Source: Thamnaconus septentrionalis
Lineage: Eukaryota > Chordata > Actinopteri > Tetraodontiformes > Monacanthidae
Direction: 5' to 3'
Length of the DNA stretch: 64,000 nt
Assembly: GCA_009823395.1 (NCBI GenBank)
Contig: CM020514.1
Location: 2,299,966 to 2,363,965, forward strand
The notes beneath the pieces were generated by a model. The model made no database searches. It was not told the DNA's origin and saw only the letters and a list, made by a program, of their open reading frames with translations. The translations under genes were made by a program, and so were the position numbers. Within the stretch, counting starts at the first letter, position 1; every line of letters starts with the position of its first letter. Positions 62,939 through 64,000 of the stretch are shown here, in pieces.

Positions 62939-64000
62939 ATAATAATCATATCTTTCATAAACCAAGAATAGAATGATAAAGGGTTGGTTCAACGTTTTGG
63001 CATTCCCTTTAATAATCAGTGCCAATTGTTTCCAGTCCACATTTCAAAGAAAAACACTTTCTGGTTTGATACAAATACATTCCCAATTTTGCATTACTAA
63101 AGTACATCTGTCGATCTTAATTTTTCTGTCCTCAGATGGTGATTTACACTGCAGGCTGAATTAAACCTGAAGAACTCTGAGTGTAATCTTGTATTCAATT
63201 TAATATCCAACAGATTGCATGACATTACATTGTGAAATAGACTGGAGGTGTTTTGGTTTTAGCTGGTCCAAGAATCAAATGTTTTTTTTTTTCATAATTT
63301 CATTTGGTAATCACGCAACATCACAGACATATTCTATTTGTTATTCCATAATATTAGGGGGAGGCTTAATCCTTGCCCAGGGACCTGGGCTAATGAAAAC
63401 ATCTAGGGCAGATGGCCAGTGGGGTCCACAGTGTGCCTGAATGCACCACTGGGAGCTTTGAGAGGAAGAGGATTGCCCTTCAACTACTGCGTGCAACTTT
63501 CACATGCTCTTAATGAGATAATGGCTGAAGTCACAATCAGTCATTTCTCAGAATTTGACAGTGCAGTATAAATGGTACAAATAAATGATGCTGTTACAAC
63601 TCCCCATGATCGTTTCCTTGTATTGTATCTGTGAAATAGAAGTTCATTCTGGAGTTTTAACAGCTGTTTATTGATGAGATCTAACATGTCTGAATACATA
63701 CGGCCAGTTAACGGCAGATTTAAGAAACTTGTCTCATGCAAATCAGCACTGTTTTTTTTTTTTCCAGTAAACAAAATTATCTTTTTGTAGATGATCAGGA
63801 CTTCTGAAGTGTCCATCAATCACATTATGAATCAATAATGTCAGCCAATAAATCAGCTTGCACTGATCAGTAGCTTGCATTAATGTCTGGATTTGGCGTG
63901 AACTGGCCAGTCTGCTGATGCAGCTTAAACGGGGCTTCCATTTATCTTTGATAGGTGTATGGGATGAATAAGGTATAATCAATTTACAGGTGCATATGGT
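62939..64000. other. Unannotated DNA to window end
   Basis: No gene or repeat family is recognised. T runs are at 63281-63291 and 63751-63763. The stretch 63130-64000 is non-repetitive AT-rich DNA. Confidence 0.45.

Overview
This window looks like a piece of a teleost fish nuclear genome, probably percomorph-like. The evidence is the very low coding density, AT-rich non-coding DNA with abundant microsatellites, and a mix of repeats typical of ray-finned fish: tRNA-derived SINEs with box A and box B, hAT-type elements, Tc1/mariner and IS630-like elements, R2-group, L2-like and L1/Tx1-like retrotransposon remnants, and a solo LTR. I could not support any intact host protein-coding gene, tRNA gene, rRNA gene or CRISPR array. 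Every recognisable protein similarity belongs to a transposable element, and every one is broken by stops, frameshifts or deletions. Family names are from memory of protein and terminal-repeat motifs, not from a search.

Layout. 0.9-1.7 kb: a 0.78 kb DNA transposon with a 26-bp tandem array and convergent ORF tails. 4.7-5.0 kb: a hAT MITE, with a sister copy at 41.5 kb. 7.5-8.1 kb: an unusual element with phased ACGT palindromes and an integrase-type coding scrap. 8.6-10.8 kb: a SINE, a Tc1 remnant and retroposon tails. 13.2-13.6 kb: AT-rich DNA with paired octamers. 14-15.4 kb: a MITE and an L1/Tx1-like ORF1. 17.7-20.1 kb: a hAT transposase pseudogene, a duplicated flank and a young SINE. 20.3 and 28.3 kb: two copies of a two-exon acidic coding relic. 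23.7, 34.3, 43.4, 46.5 and 47.5 kb: five copies of one MITE family. 27.3-28.0 kb: a solo LTR. 30.9-33.5 kb: a hAT element split by an R2/HERO-like retrotransposon. 35.3-36.3 kb: MITEs and a SINE. 38.0-39.3 kb: an IS630/mariner-like element. 44.3-45.8 kb: a second hAT transposase pseudogene. 50.5-53.1 kb: two L2-like LINEs, one carrying a nested retroposon. 54.7-55.0 kb: a large AT-dinucleotide block. 57.0-58.9 kb: a composite MITE. 59.9-60.3 kb: a young SINE. 62.1-62.9 kb: a hAT remnant with a BED-finger exon.

Between the transposons lie stretches of non-repetitive DNA with clustered homeodomain, POU-octamer or CRE-like motifs (about 13.2-13.6, 37.1-37.5 and 61.6-62.1 kb, and a CpG-containing stretch at 24.6-25.1 kb). 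They could be conserved regulatory elements in an intergenic or intronic region. That is inference from composition only.

Nothing here acts together as a gene system. The biological story is layered transposition: perfect target-site duplications (8.6, 27.3, 30.9, 36.1, 43.4 and 59.9 kb) give a readable order of insertions. The most unusual object is the 7.5-8.1 kb element.
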